DNA of 64,000 nt from Cunninghamia lanceolata (taxonomy: Eukaryota; Streptophyta; Pinopsida; Cupressales; Cupressaceae): the NCBI GenBank assembly GCA_027924645.1, contig BSBN01000187.1, positions 16,696,001 to 16,760,000 of the forward strand, written 5' to 3'. The translations under genes were made by a program, and so were the position numbers. Of this stretch, positions 35,706 through 46,609 are shown in pieces. Every line of letters starts with the position of its first letter. Position 1 is the stretch's first letter. The notes beneath the pieces are model-generated. The model worked only from the letters and a program-made list of their open reading frames with translations, was not told the origin of the DNA and made no database searches.

Positions 35706-36074
35706 TCACATATGACTGAAATCAGTTGACATGTATCCATTGAGGGTTTTTGACCAGTCTCTGCTGAGTAACATTCCATATGTATCAGGTATATCAACTA
35801 CCTGAATATCAATATAGTGCTGGATTCTGGGATCCAATGCTAGCTGCATGTGAATCTGGGTTAGTTCTCCTACCACACTTACTTCTGTTTTGTCCAATTG
35901 TGTTACCTTCTTCAATGATTTAGTAGGATGTAACCCTAAAGTGTTGCATATGGATAGGGGCATTACATTGGTAGATGCTCCTGAGTCCACTAAGCAGTTG
36001 TACAATTTTTTACCAAACATCCTTGTGGCAAGGAGGAAGGGAGGTGACTCACTCTTGTCTTTGTATAGGGTCAT
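35706..36074 (-). pseudogene. inner element aspartic protease
   Basis: Would process the polyprotein. Contains the active-site block NCLVDSGASTNVMPLSI (DSG near 35992) and the C-terminal signature DTYGMLLSRDWSKTLNGYMS, typical of plant Ty3/Athila-Tat proteases. Open throughout this segment. In frame with the gag tail above (one stop near 36183) and the spacer below. Confidence 0.9.
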
Positions 36075-36185
36075 GTGGGAGGTATCTGCAGCTTGAACAA
36101 TAGCTGAGGTCTTAGGTTTAACGTTAACATCCTTGGCAGCATGATCTTTATTTCTAAATTGGCCTGGGGTATGACTATCTTCCTT

Positions 36186-38223
36186 TTAAGCAGAACCATC
36201 CAATGATTTCATGAAAGCATCCTTGATAGTAGGGGTCCTAAGCAACTCTGACATTGGCAGGCTAATCTTTACTTTTTTCATTTCATCTACCAGATATGCA
36301 ACCAATTTGTTAGATTCAGGAAGTGGATTTGCAGCTTTTGGTGCTGTGTTATGTGGTGCAAGATATTGAGCATTGACCTTGGGAAGTCCAGGATTATTAC
36401 TTGCCTTGGGATCAGGTGGAGTATTGAAATTGTTTGGAGGCAATGAGGTGGTCAAAGGATCAGTAGATCTGTTTGAGTTATTCCTTAAGTTGTAGTTATG
36501 CCTACCCTGAGGTTGTTGTTGATAAGCATTGACTTCCTCATGCTCAATTGATGGCTCATTCTCATCCTCAAAGGGGAAAACATAGTTAGACTCAAAAGCC
36601 ATGGCTGATTCCTCACATGTTGAAGTGTAATCTTGATGTGATGATATTGTCTGCTGATAAGGACAATGCACGAAGCTTTCTAGCACCAGGGTAGAATCGT
36701 ACTCATAGGGGATAATTTCATTTCCCTCTGGATAAGGTGGGTTACCTGAGGTACTGGCCACTTCAGCTTGGAATATGCTAGTAGCAATCTTGAATTGAGG
36801 ATAGTCTAACTCTGCATGAGCGTTGGTGTTATGTATCCTACACCAGTTCGTAAGTGCTTCCTCTACAAGGTTTACTTTGGTGGTCTATTTAGGTTCACCA
36901 AGAGGCTGATTGTCTAGGGGTGATGGCAAGGAACCATTGTTTGGCCTGGTGTTCCACACTCTAGGTTGTCTAGGAGGATTGTTGTTGACATTATTGTTAT
37001 TGTAATTGTTGTACCCCCTATTAGGATAGTTAGGTCTATCATTGGCATAACCTCTATTTTGATTAAGCTGAGAGTAAAAGTTCTAATTTCTCAGGTGAGT
37101 AACCTAGTAGTAAGTTTCCTCAATTGAGCTGATATTTCTTTGATTTCTTCTTTCTCTTCATGAACCTTGGCCACTACAGTTTCTGTCTGAGGCTTAAAAA
37201 AGGAAGACCCACTGTTATTGTTGGATTGTTCTACAGCCTGAGGCATTTGGGTTTGATATGGTAACATCTGGTTATTCCCACTTGGTGGTGGCATGACACT
37301 GAGTGGTGGTATCTGCAAAGGGGCTGGCATCATAGCTGAAGGTACCATGGCTCCATTGGTCTGTTGGTAGGCAGGATATGTAGGATAACCAGGAAGTGTA
37401 GGGAAGGCAATGTTTGGTGTGGGAGCCGGAGCCAATTGCTAACTAACTTTGATAGCTTCCTCAAAAGCCTGTGCTAAGGTTGTTACACCAGGGTGTGTTC
37501 TTCTGATAAACATGGAAGTCAGGGGTCTAAAGCTGAATAATAGATGCTCCTAGTAGCTTCATCTATTACAACATAGGGAGCAATTAGCTTAGACCGCATC
37601 TTCTGGAATCTAGTGTTGAAGTTTGTAATAGGTTCCCCTTCGCACCTCTTGATGGTGGCAAATAGATGATAGTTCATTGAACTATCTATAGGCACCTTGA
37701 ACCTATCCTTGAAAGCTTTCTCTAAGGCATCCCATGAACGGACTGAACCCTGACCTAGACTGGTATACCAGTTATAGGCCTCTTCTCCTAAGGAGAATGG
37801 AAACAATCTGCATACTACATCTTCATACTCAATTCTAGCCCTACAACAAGCTTCCTTGAAGGTTCTGACATGATCATCAGTATCCTGATATGGATGGTAC
37901 TTAGGACAGATTTTATCAAGATTCTTAGGCAAAGTATGATATGCATTGAAGGCCAGCGGTGACTCTGCTATGAAAAATGACATTGCAACCAGTGGAGGTT
38001 GGATCTGGGGTATGACAAGTTGAGGCTGGGCCTGAGGTGTGACAGGTGGTCCGATGGGTGTTTGAAAACCAATAGGAGTGACAGGAGCACGTTCTGGTGA
38101 GGCTTCTATCACACTAGAATCAGGGGTGTGATGAATGTCCACAGTTCTAGGTCTAAACCCCCTGATAGGTAGTTCTTCGAAGAGTCCACTAGATCTGGAC
38201 CTGGTATTTGGCCTGAAAGCCAA
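36186..38223 (-). pseudogene. inner element gag
   Basis: Structural protein of the particle. 38223-37519 starts MAFRPNTRSRSSGLFEELPI and contains the retrotransposon gag domain (AYNWYTSLGQGSVRSWDALEKAFKDRF in two parts, then FNTRFQKMRSK). A Pro/Met/Gln-rich segment follows (37435-37091), then an Asn/Arg-rich stretch (near 36980-37080), a zinc-type module WCRIHNTNAHAELDYPQF at about 36845-36790 in which the last Cys is Tyr, and a tail 36761-36186. Two frame changes (near 37515 and 37085) and several stops disrupt it. The ATG at 38223 is the first after the primer site. Confidence 0.85.
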
Positions 38224-38330
38224 GATTTCTCAAGTTTTCAAGGAAAAATGGTGAGTTTATGGTCAGAATTCAAACCGACAAGATGTTTAAGCAATGTATG
38301 CAGGAGTCTACAGTTTCCTTTGTCAACAGC

Positions 38331-38346
38331 CCTCCTTCTAGTGCCA
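38331..38346 (-). promoter_or_regulatory. inner element primer-binding site
   Basis: Minus-strand TGGCACTAGAAGGAGG begins five bases after the 5' LTR end. The TGG start fits tRNA CCA pairing. tRNA unassigned. Confidence 0.65.
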
Positions 38347-38351
38347 GTTTA

Positions 38352-41074
38352 TGTTGATTGGTATATGATGTTAGTCACAACCAAGCACACAAAACAAAAG
38401 TTACACAACAACCCTTGTTTATCCTGAAAGATACAATGAATTCAAAGAACTCATGATCCCAAGTCCCCGTTGATTAGTTCATAATCTGCTGATGTTACTA
38501 TGTGGTTGATGTGTATTGTTGTTTTCCATTTTGGGGTCTTACGTAGATCTGTAGATTCTGTTTCTGCAACAATGCTATATAAGGAAGTTACTCTACACAG
38601 CATATATCCTCAAAGGATGTGTCTAAGTTGATATTTGCACGAGTTCTACCCTTATTTGTGATTCTCTGCATGACATTTTCAATACTACATGCATTTAGCT
38701 CAAAATATGCTAACGATACTAAGTTGTCTTCGGGATGTCAACATATTTTTCTGTTCTGCTCAATATTTATCATGATGTGCAATTATGAAAGTGATTTCTA
38801 TAAAATTAAAATGAGGAAAAAAGGGTGAGAGAGTGAGATTCCTAAAATTACTTGATTGAGATCACGGATCCACATACATATTCCCATACATGCAATGAAG
38901 AGAAAAAAACTAAAATCATACTTCACCAGGACAGTCCACAAATCCGCATGATTCAATGCAAATCTTCAAGGGTAAAATTTGACAACAACATGCAATGAAA
39001 TGAAAGTGCTTCTATAAAACACAGCATTCACCAGTACATATCCAGAAATCAACTTGAAGACTACCTAAGGTTTACAATTAGGATATAGTCTGAAGCTTCA
39101 TCTCCATACAGTATGTTCATAAAACAGGTACATTTACAATGATCTGAGGAAAGGACCTTGATTATTTCAACAATCCAGTCCTCACTAGTCTCAGTAATCC
39201 GATCTCTTCCTAAAACTACTACAGGTTTGATTTTTTGTATGATTGACCTCCCTCCCCCTTTGTATAGTACAAGGGCTCAATATATATCTCTGGTTTCTTC
39301 CACAAAATGGTGCCCAAAACCCTCGGAGATCAATGGTCAGCATATTGAAATGCAACATCAAACGGTGAGAGATGAATCCCTCCAATAAATCGAGCAGTAT
39401 ACCCAGACAGGGCGCCGCTCCAACAATAATGTCTCCATCTGCAAACCATCTTGCATTGAAAACCCCTCCTCCTCTGGTGTGTTTGGTCTCTTGGGATCCG
39501 ATGCTATCCTGCGTGATGTCATCGCCATTCAAAGCTCCGTCTTTATGTTCACCTGCACGCCACCACTGTGTCGGCAACTTTGCTTCTTCAGCTACTCCAA
39601 CAATCTACAATAAATAAGTAGGAATAAGCATCATCGTTTGGTAAGTCAACAGGAAAAATGAACATTTACATTAAATCAGGCTATAAGATGCGTAAACACA
39701 GCAATCGGGCCCTGAAATTATGAAAATCATGCATCAAAAATGCATATACAGCATCAAAACCAGTCGGGTCAACCATCGTTGACCAAAAACATGCATCGGG
39801 CGCCAAAAAGGCTTCAAAAATTTCAATTGCTTCGCTTTCCCGCCCCTTTTCCTTGTTTAAATCTTTGTATCTTTCGATATACAATTGGGTTTGATGCAAG
39901 TATTTAATCGGTTTTAATTTTCTCTTTGATTCCGCTTTGTATAAGCGCAATGTATATTGACTTGTATATAAGAATATACAAGCCCGATATACATTGACTA
40001 ACTCTGCTTCATGAAATTTCAGTTCCGGGCAATGTATCTCCGCTTTTTATGTTTCGGAATGTATGTTCATCGAAACATACATACAAGTCGAAACATACAA
40101 AGACTTAATTCAAATTTATAAATGCCTCGAGTCTGCCTGATGTATAAAACACTTGTATCTTGCCAATATACAAGCCGAAAACATACAAGGACTCAGGCTA
40201 TTTTAATAGACTTTTTAGGTCTGGCCCTTGTACATTACAAGCCTTGTATCTTTTAACTTGTATGTTTCGCTTGTATGTAAAAACATACAAGCGCCAAATA
40301 TACAACCATTTAACTCTTCTTCACGACGCTTTCGGGTCCGCGGCCTACACATTGCAAATGTATATATCAAATGTATGTTTAAATATACAAGCTTGAAATA
40401 TACAATGAATTAACATTGCTTAATAACTTTTCAGTTCCGGTCCTTGTATAAATGCATTGTATGTTACGACCCACCAAACATACAAATGCGAGATACATGC
40501 GACGGATTTAAACATTTATTCATTTCAACTCTTAGCTATTTCAGGCCCACCTTGCATGTATGCATAAACTCTACCAAATGTATACAAGGCAAAAAAGACA
40601 TACAAAGGACTTTGTATATGAACCTGACTACTCATACGACCAAGTACAAAACAATCTTTGCATATACAAACGACTTTGTATATGGAAAGCGATATACAAA
40701 GGTCATTGTATACAAGTGAACTCGCATACAAAGGGCCTTGTATATGCAACCCGATATACAAAGAGACTTGTATGTGCAAACAACAGACCCTTCCCTTGTA
40801 CATTTTACCAAAATGCTCATAACTTGCAAAATATGGCAAATTTTAACATGGTTCAAAAAGCAACCCTAGCCCATTTTTGACAAGGAATCCAACCATACTA
40901 TGCACTGGTACTGAAATGCATTTTTTTCTATCTTTAACAAGGTTTGCAATTTTAACCCCTTTTTCCCTTTACCACCAGGCAAAACAACACACACAAGCAA
41001 AAATTAAAAAAGCCACAGCAGGGGTCCTCATTTTGCTAAGGAGTAAAATGGGGCGTGTTGTGAACATCACAACA
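38352..41074 (-). repeat. inner element 5' LTR (2.7 kb)
   Basis: Partner of 27634-30344, same termini. The hexamer array is at 39867-40775, including an extra TTGTATGTTTCGC segment near 40258 absent from the other copy. Same terminal hairpin TGTTGTGAACATCACAACA at 41056-41074. Confidence 0.93.
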
Positions 41075-41079
41075 AGTGG
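41075..41079 (+). repeat. target-site duplication of inner element, right
   Basis: AGTGG, directly outside the 5' LTR, matching 27629-27633. Confidence 0.9.
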
Positions 41080-41430
41080 CACTATAAGCGTGTTGTGACA
41101 AATTTTTGGCATTAGGTGGCTGTTATTATTGATATAATTTTCTTTCCATCATCATTTTTCTCACAACACCCTTTGTCATGCTCTTTTGCATTGAGATTTG
41201 GTGAAAAGATCGCATATTTTCGTGTATTTTCACTAGATTTGGACTAGTCGTCATTCTAGATTTGCATCAAGAGTGTGTTGTGATGGATATTATTGTTGTA
41301 TTGGACTGATATCAAACAAATTAATTTTTGGCCCTGATCAAAATCTTTACAACACTTGTTCTTTCATATATTTGCATTGAAAAAAGTACAAAAAATCAAG
41401 CATTTTAGGTTATTTTTGCACATAGTTTTG
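41080..41430 (+). repeat. leader tandem repeat, units 3-4
   Basis: Continuation of the repeat at 27276-27628. Inverted pairs are GTGTTGTGA with TCACAACAC at 41089/41160 in unit 3 and GTGTTGTGA with TTTACAACAC at 41274/41345 in unit 4. Compared with units 1-2 (TTGTAA/TTACAA) both arms of unit 3 have changed in a pairing-preserving way, and unit 4 has a G-T (G-U) combination. Confidence 0.72.
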
Positions 41431-41503
41431 CACTTGTCTTTCGCATAACTGCTGAAAAGCTCTAAAAATCTGATTTTGCATTGATGTTACAAGACATTTC
41501 ACC

Positions 41504-42260
41504 ATGGCATCTTCATCTCATTACTCTTTGGTATCTTTACATGCATATATCAAAAACTTCGAGAGTTTCTACAAATTTCTTAATATGAATCCTCATGTTC
41601 TCACTTACTTACAAGCTATGTATTACAAGGATATATTTAAATGCACATCATTTGAAATCCTTGACTATGAATTTGATTATGACAACTTCACATCTCTCAT
41701 GAATACATACCCTTGGGTAGTAGAAGATTTGACGAAACACATTGAGAATGATGAGAGTGAAAGTTCTCTTAATGCTTTAGATTTAATAGCTAAAACATGT
41801 GATGATGCCATATAAAATGATTCCTCCTATGAGGATATACTAACACAAGAGGATGAAATCATTGACACATTCTTGAACATCACCCTACCCTCTTTGGAAA
41901 ATGAAACATTAGTGGATAAAGGGCTCCATCTCAAGAAGGATTCTTCATGGGTGAAAAAAAACTATTCACCTAATGATCATTTGGTGCATGAGACCTCTAC
42001 AAATAATCCATTAGACCTTCCACCTTTGATTGAAAACCTAAGAACCTCTGATGAGAAGACTATGAATAGATCTAGTCTTCCTAACAATATAGTACCTTCC
42101 TCTCATCCCATTGCTCTCCTTGGCCAAGATGTAGCATTAGTGGATGAGAAAAGGTATCTCACATTAAATCCCCTAGGGATAGATGTTGGGTATAATCAAG
42201 AGGGAAATAGTGTTAACTCAATATTTATTAATAGATTTGTAGCAATATTCCTAAGATGAT
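41504..42260 (+). pseudogene. outer element gag-like protein
   Basis: Frame 41504-41815 and 41873-42259 are the same frame with a stop near 41813. It starts MASSSHYSLVSLHAYIKNFE shortly after the leader repeats, with no earlier ATG in frame that I would prefer. The product is acidic and Leu/Asn-rich, with DLTKHIENDESESS and SSYEDILTQEDEIIDTFLNI. No CCHC knuckle and no recognised gag domain are visible, so the gag role is inferred only from position before protease. Several further stops near 42257-42300 separate it from the protease frame. Confidence 0.55.
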
Positions 42261-42316
42261 TGTCTGAGGGGCACCTAGTTCACCCTCTTGCTTGAAGCCA
42301 GTGATTACAGTTCATA

Positions 42317-43308
42317 GTGAACCTCCCGATGACATACCATGGAATGCTCCAAGAAGCTTTACAAAAGGTGATTGTACTGCCTGCTGTTAAGCCAAATGGT
42401 GTAGCAGCTCTATTAGATTGTATGCATGTGACAAAAACATACATTCTCTTTCAACCACATGAATTACCATCAATTGAAGTTCAAAACCAATATGATCCTC
42501 TTATAATCTTTGTCACAATAAATAAAACATTGGTAAAACGAGTTATGATTGACAATGGATCGACTCTTAATGTTTGTAGCATTGACCTACTACACAAAAT
42601 CAAGGTTGACACATCACAAATCAAACCAGATGGTATTAGCATTTGTGGCTTTGATAATGTTGGACAACAATTCATTGGCACTATAACTCTACCTATACAA
42701 GTAGGATTTGTGATTGTGCCTACCTTGATTCATGTCATGCCTTGTTCTTTATCTTACAACATGATTCTTGGTAGACCCCAGATCCATGCATTGGGGACAG
42801 TTCCTTCTACTTTACGTCGTTTAATTAAATTCATATTTAAAGACAAGATGCACACTATTCATGCCGATCCTAACCCAGATAACTATTTACATATTGAAAG
42901 CCAAAAACCAATTTACAATCACATGAGCTTAAACAAGTTGCAAGGTGATCTATCAATGCCTCTAGCCACGAATGACATTATGAAAGATTCTATACCATCG
43001 AATGCACCCTTTGGTAATGAATGGGGCTCATTAGATTTTAATCCTTGCAATGTAGGGGATAATATCCTTGACACATCAAAAGTAGCATCGATCTCACCTA
43101 AGAAACCTAAAGTCCCCTTGGTAGAAAACAAAACCAATACTCTCACTTATACCACAAACTACGAGACCTATGGGGTTTCAACATCTTCTAAGGAAATGAC
43201 ATCCCTCTATGGTCAAGGATTTAAAATCCTTTATAACAACTATGACTATGTCAGTAAGGGATGTGGTATAAATCAATAGGGGATTCGAGTACCTATAGAA
43301 TCCGCTTC
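42317..43308 (+). pseudogene. outer element aspartic protease with G-patch-like tail
   Basis: Open for 320 residues. The retropepsin-like core begins at DPLIIFVTINKTLVKRVMID, with active-site block MIDNGSTLNVCSIDLLHKI (DNG in place of DSG/DTG, a variant I associate with Athila/Tat-type and related plant elements), then GTITLPIQVGF and YNMILGRPQIHALGTVPST, the flap and C-terminal helix. After a spacer, 43213-43308 reads GFKILYNNYDY, then SKGCGINQ, a stop, and GIRVPIES, resembling a G-patch (compare QGKALGLHEQGI at 17 kb). No RT follows. Confidence 0.8.
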
Positions 43309-45137
43309 AATACATTACTCAACCGGCATTTGATATAATCCTTTTAAAGAAAAGAAAGCCTCTAGTCATCCTAAACTCAATGTTAATACAATTTCAACAA
43401 GACTAAATCAACATGAGAGATATCCTAGATATATATGTTCTTAATGATGGTACTACCAAGTAAGTATTTCTAACCCTTTATCTCTCGTGATGTGTTTCCC
43501 CCGTTATGTGTTATGTGTTGTTTAGGCCTCCTGGGATGACCCCGGATTCTCTTGTAAGGTCCAGGATACCAGGAGACTGCCTCTGTTGTGATATTCTTCT
43601 ATTTGTATCATCATTCTTCTATATAGCTTCTCTCTCTAATTTCATTGTTATGTGTTGTGTCTTACAGACATAGCATTGCGGTTGGTGACTTGGGGGCACC
43701 CTCCTACGTTACTGTCCCTAAGACACTTGTTTCTCCTCTCTTGATTTATTGTTTCCCTTCCTCTAGTGTTTCTATCTAGTGGGTGGATGATGAAAAACAT
43801 TTATACTAATGCTGACCTAACGTCCCATTAGAGAGATAAAAAATTGGACTTAGTTCCTAATATGATGATGGGGTTGCAATATTTTATCTGATTCTTGGCT
43901 AGTAGAAACACTCGTGCTTTCTGCGTAGTGATTTTGATGATGTTTTTATCTCACTTACAAACCTTAACAATATTACTACTCTGGGTGCACTTTGATTATC
44001 TTTGAATCTTGCCTTAGTGGTACTCAGTTTGGAGATTTTTGTGATATAGCCCCACGGTTATCCTCGATCTCTAAATTCGTGGTATAACCTTGGATCTTTG
44101 TGTGATTGATCATATGCATTGATGTTGTTTATCATGATTTTGTGGACACTAACATGTTTCTTGCAAGGATGTGTTTATGGGAACATTTGGCAATCATAAA
44201 GTACATGTCACCTCCACGGGGCAGGGATTTGTGGAAGTCTGTGTTCCCTTGTGTGTTTTCTTCCTACCTTAACGTGCTTGATATCAATGTGTGATATCAA
44301 GCACCTTAAGGTGGGGGCATATATAAGGTAAGCTGTCTATTGTAGATGTTAGGAATGTGCTTGTCCTTAGGTGTAGTTTAAAGACTAGTGGTAATGAGTC
44401 CCTCCTACACTCTGAGTTTGTTTGCAATAAATCAATCAATCATATTAAGCCCTCTGTGGAGGCGGGGGTGGTGTATCTCTTATGGAGAGTGCCCATCCTG
44501 TCATTTTCAAAAAGTCCTCATCGGGAGGTGGGAAGCGGTTCTGTGACTAACTCAATGCTTAAGCTTGTCTTTGGTGATTGTTGTGGCAAAGCCCAATCAT
44601 CGGTGTGTGCCTATAATGTGCCTGAGATGGTGATGAGACTAGAAATAGGAACACTCCATTGTTTGTCTGTCATCTTTTGTCCATGTCTTCAAAGTGTGTG
44701 TGTTTGGTGTGATTGCTTTGTTTGGCATGTATGTTGCCCCATATGCAGTCTAAAGACTAGCGCAATGAGTGCTTCCTATATTTTGGGAGGTTGGTATGTC
44801 TTGCATGTGTGTTGCCCCATATATGTAGTTTAAAGACTAGCACGATGAGTGCTTCCTGCATTATGGGAGGTGTGTTTACTTTCCTGTACTTGCATCTGCA
44901 TTTCATATATATGAGAAGAAGAAAAGAAAAGATATAATTTCTGTCTTCCATGCATTAATTGTCTTCTATGCATTTGTTGTCTTCTCTATGTTTTGTGTGA
45001 CTGTAACTGTCTTCTCCGTGTTTTGTGTTTGTTACTGTCTTAAATGTGATTGGCGTGTCTTCTCCATGCTTAGCATGTTTGTTGTGTTTGTTGACCGTAC
45101 TTTAATGCATGTATTGGCCTTGCATTTATATATACAT
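43309..45137 (+). other. outer element 3' region, non-coding
   Basis: No pol domain in any frame. A duplicated segment lies at about 44733-44800 and 44800-44872 (shared words TTTAAAGACTAGC, ATGAGTGCTTCCT, GGGAGG), with a third diverged copy near 44378. The open frame 44357-44833 spans these and is not supported as a gene. Confidence 0.5.
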
Positions 45138-45152
45138 TAAAGTGGGGCTAAA
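45138..45152 (+). promoter_or_regulatory. outer element polypurine tract
   Basis: TAAAGTGGGGCTAAA directly precedes the 3' LTR start TGTAACATCG. Confidence 0.6.
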
Positions 45153-46295
45153 TGTAACATCGAAAAATGTCCCCTTGGGGGCTTTTCCCTCATAAGGTTT
45201 AGCTCTCGGGTCTCTTAGCTAAATTTAGGACACCTTGCATCATATTTTGACATCACGATGAAATGAACCCTGGGTTTCATGACAAATGGGACCTAGGGGG
45301 ATCCATTGAACTTAACCCTAACCAAATAGTAGGGGAGGACTTGGGCACCCATGCCCTAGTCCTGCCCTATTTTGGGTCAAGCCCAAATTTTAAGTGTCAT
45401 TTTATGATCTTTATTTCGTCCCTAGGCTGACATGGTAAGTTTGAATTATAAAATTCTTGGCGGGAGTGTTTGTAGTTGCATATATAAGCATGTTTAGGCA
45501 TTCATTTGTAAACTAGATTACAACTAGATGATTACTAGAAAGCTATTGTGAACTTTATGCATTCTAAAGGTAATTCAAGGCATTCATTATGTAGCAAGAG
45601 CATATTTATGTTGTTTGTGTGTTTGTATTTGCAGATTTGATCAATCATCTCCTCATGGCATGAAGAGCTTCTTCCTTCCATGAGATCTTCACAAGGTAAC
45701 ATCATTTGTGTTTTTAAGCATTTATCATTTGGTTTTTGCTTCTGCCTCACAAGGGCACGCACTCTCTCTGACAATGGTGTTCGGAAGACTTGAATGTCTC
45801 TTTAGGGCTTGATTGAGGCAAGCCTCTAAACACCACAACCCCCTCTCAATTTTTTTGTGATTGCAGGTTACAAATTGAAGATACAGGAAGTGGAGCTGCA
45901 GGAGGATATTGCAGAGTATCAAGATTCTAGATCAAAGCTGAAAACAGGGACCTGGACTTGGGCACCCGCTACTTAGTCCCTGACTATTTTTCTTTCTGAA
46001 CTTCAAAAATAGGTACACATTTATCTACCATTTTACATCTTCTTGTAGCAGCATTTTGAGTAATTTATTCATTTGCTTCCGTAATTGCATAATTAGGGTT
46101 TTGAGATATAATTGAGCATAATTGAACACAATTGGCAATCAAATCACATAAATCCAATCTTCCCTGCATTCTTAAGTGACCAAGGGTCTGATAGTGCCTT
46201 GCCACTCGACCTAAATTCGTTGAATGTAATTGGTGACAGGAGGATAGACATTAAACTAATTGAACACCCACTATCCAAATTTTAACACCATTACA
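45153..46295 (+). repeat. outer element 3' LTR
   Basis: Starts TGTAACATCGAAAAATG, ends ATTACA. 1143 bp. See the 5' partner for the length difference. Confidence 0.85.
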
Positions 46296-46590
46296 ATATA
46301 TATATACACACCAACGATGTATGAATATGAAATGCACATATATACACATACATATAGATATCCCTCGTCCAATCAATACTCTTATACCTGTGAGTAATAC
46401 GTTCATGAGAATGAGTAGATACATCTACCTACATATACTCATGCACATATTTTCTCATATGTATAAGTTTATCATGGACATGTATATGCGTATTTGTTCA
46501 TTCCATGTTTATACCTTGTCATTTGCAATTCCAAACTTAATCAAACACTAGTACATAAACAACAATATATTATTAAAAAAACTACTAAAA
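46296..46590. repeat. continuation of TA/CA microsatellite
   Basis: ATATATATATACACACC and further ACATATA words to about 46520, the far side of the array at 24945-25308. The open frame 46321-46551 is a product of it. Confidence 0.6.
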
Positions 46591-46609
46591 ACTGCTTATA
46601 AATGACCAA

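Larger units (their letters stand above)
27634..41074 (-). mobile_element. complete Ty3-type LTR retrotransposon with extra RNase H (Tat-like), 13,441 bp
   Basis: Minus-strand element with LTRs of 2711 bp (27634-30344) and 2723 bp (38352-41074), TGTTG...CAACA ends, a primer site next to the 5' LTR and a 5-bp target-site duplication AGTGG. Internal order on the minus strand is gag (38223-36186), protease (36074-35706), a zinc-motif spacer (35654-34743), archaeal-type RNase H (34745-34310), RT (33923-32856), RNase H (32819-32616) and integrase (32397-31246). There is no chromodomain. From 36761 to 32616 everything lies in one frame broken only by stop codons. Frame changes occur in gag and between RNase H and integrase. 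The extra RNase H points to the Tat lineage. It is no longer coding-competent. Confidence 0.93.
25309..46295 (+). mobile_element. outer non-autonomous LTR retrotransposon (split by an inner element)
   Basis: Plus-strand element with LTRs 25309-26591 and 45153-46295, primer site after the first and polypurine tract before the second. Without the inner insertion its interior is about 5.1 kb. It encodes a gag-like frame (41504-42260) and an aspartic protease with a G-patch-like tail (42317-43308). No RT, RNase H or integrase was seen in any frame. It inserted into a TA/TG microsatellite, which continues on both sides. A clean target-site duplication cannot be defined in such sequence. It depends on an autonomous relative for mobility. 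Confidence 0.82.

Noticed and set aside
39191..39577. 128-residue minus-strand frame inside the 2.7-kb LTR, with relatives at 28509-28814
   Set aside because: Lies in LTR sequence, has no recognised domain, and the counterpart in the other LTR differs in length and is not kept open, so coding is not supported.
44357..44833. 158-residue Cys-rich frame
   Set aside because: It crosses a local duplication in the 3' region of the outer element; the Cys come from repeated TGT words, not a domain.
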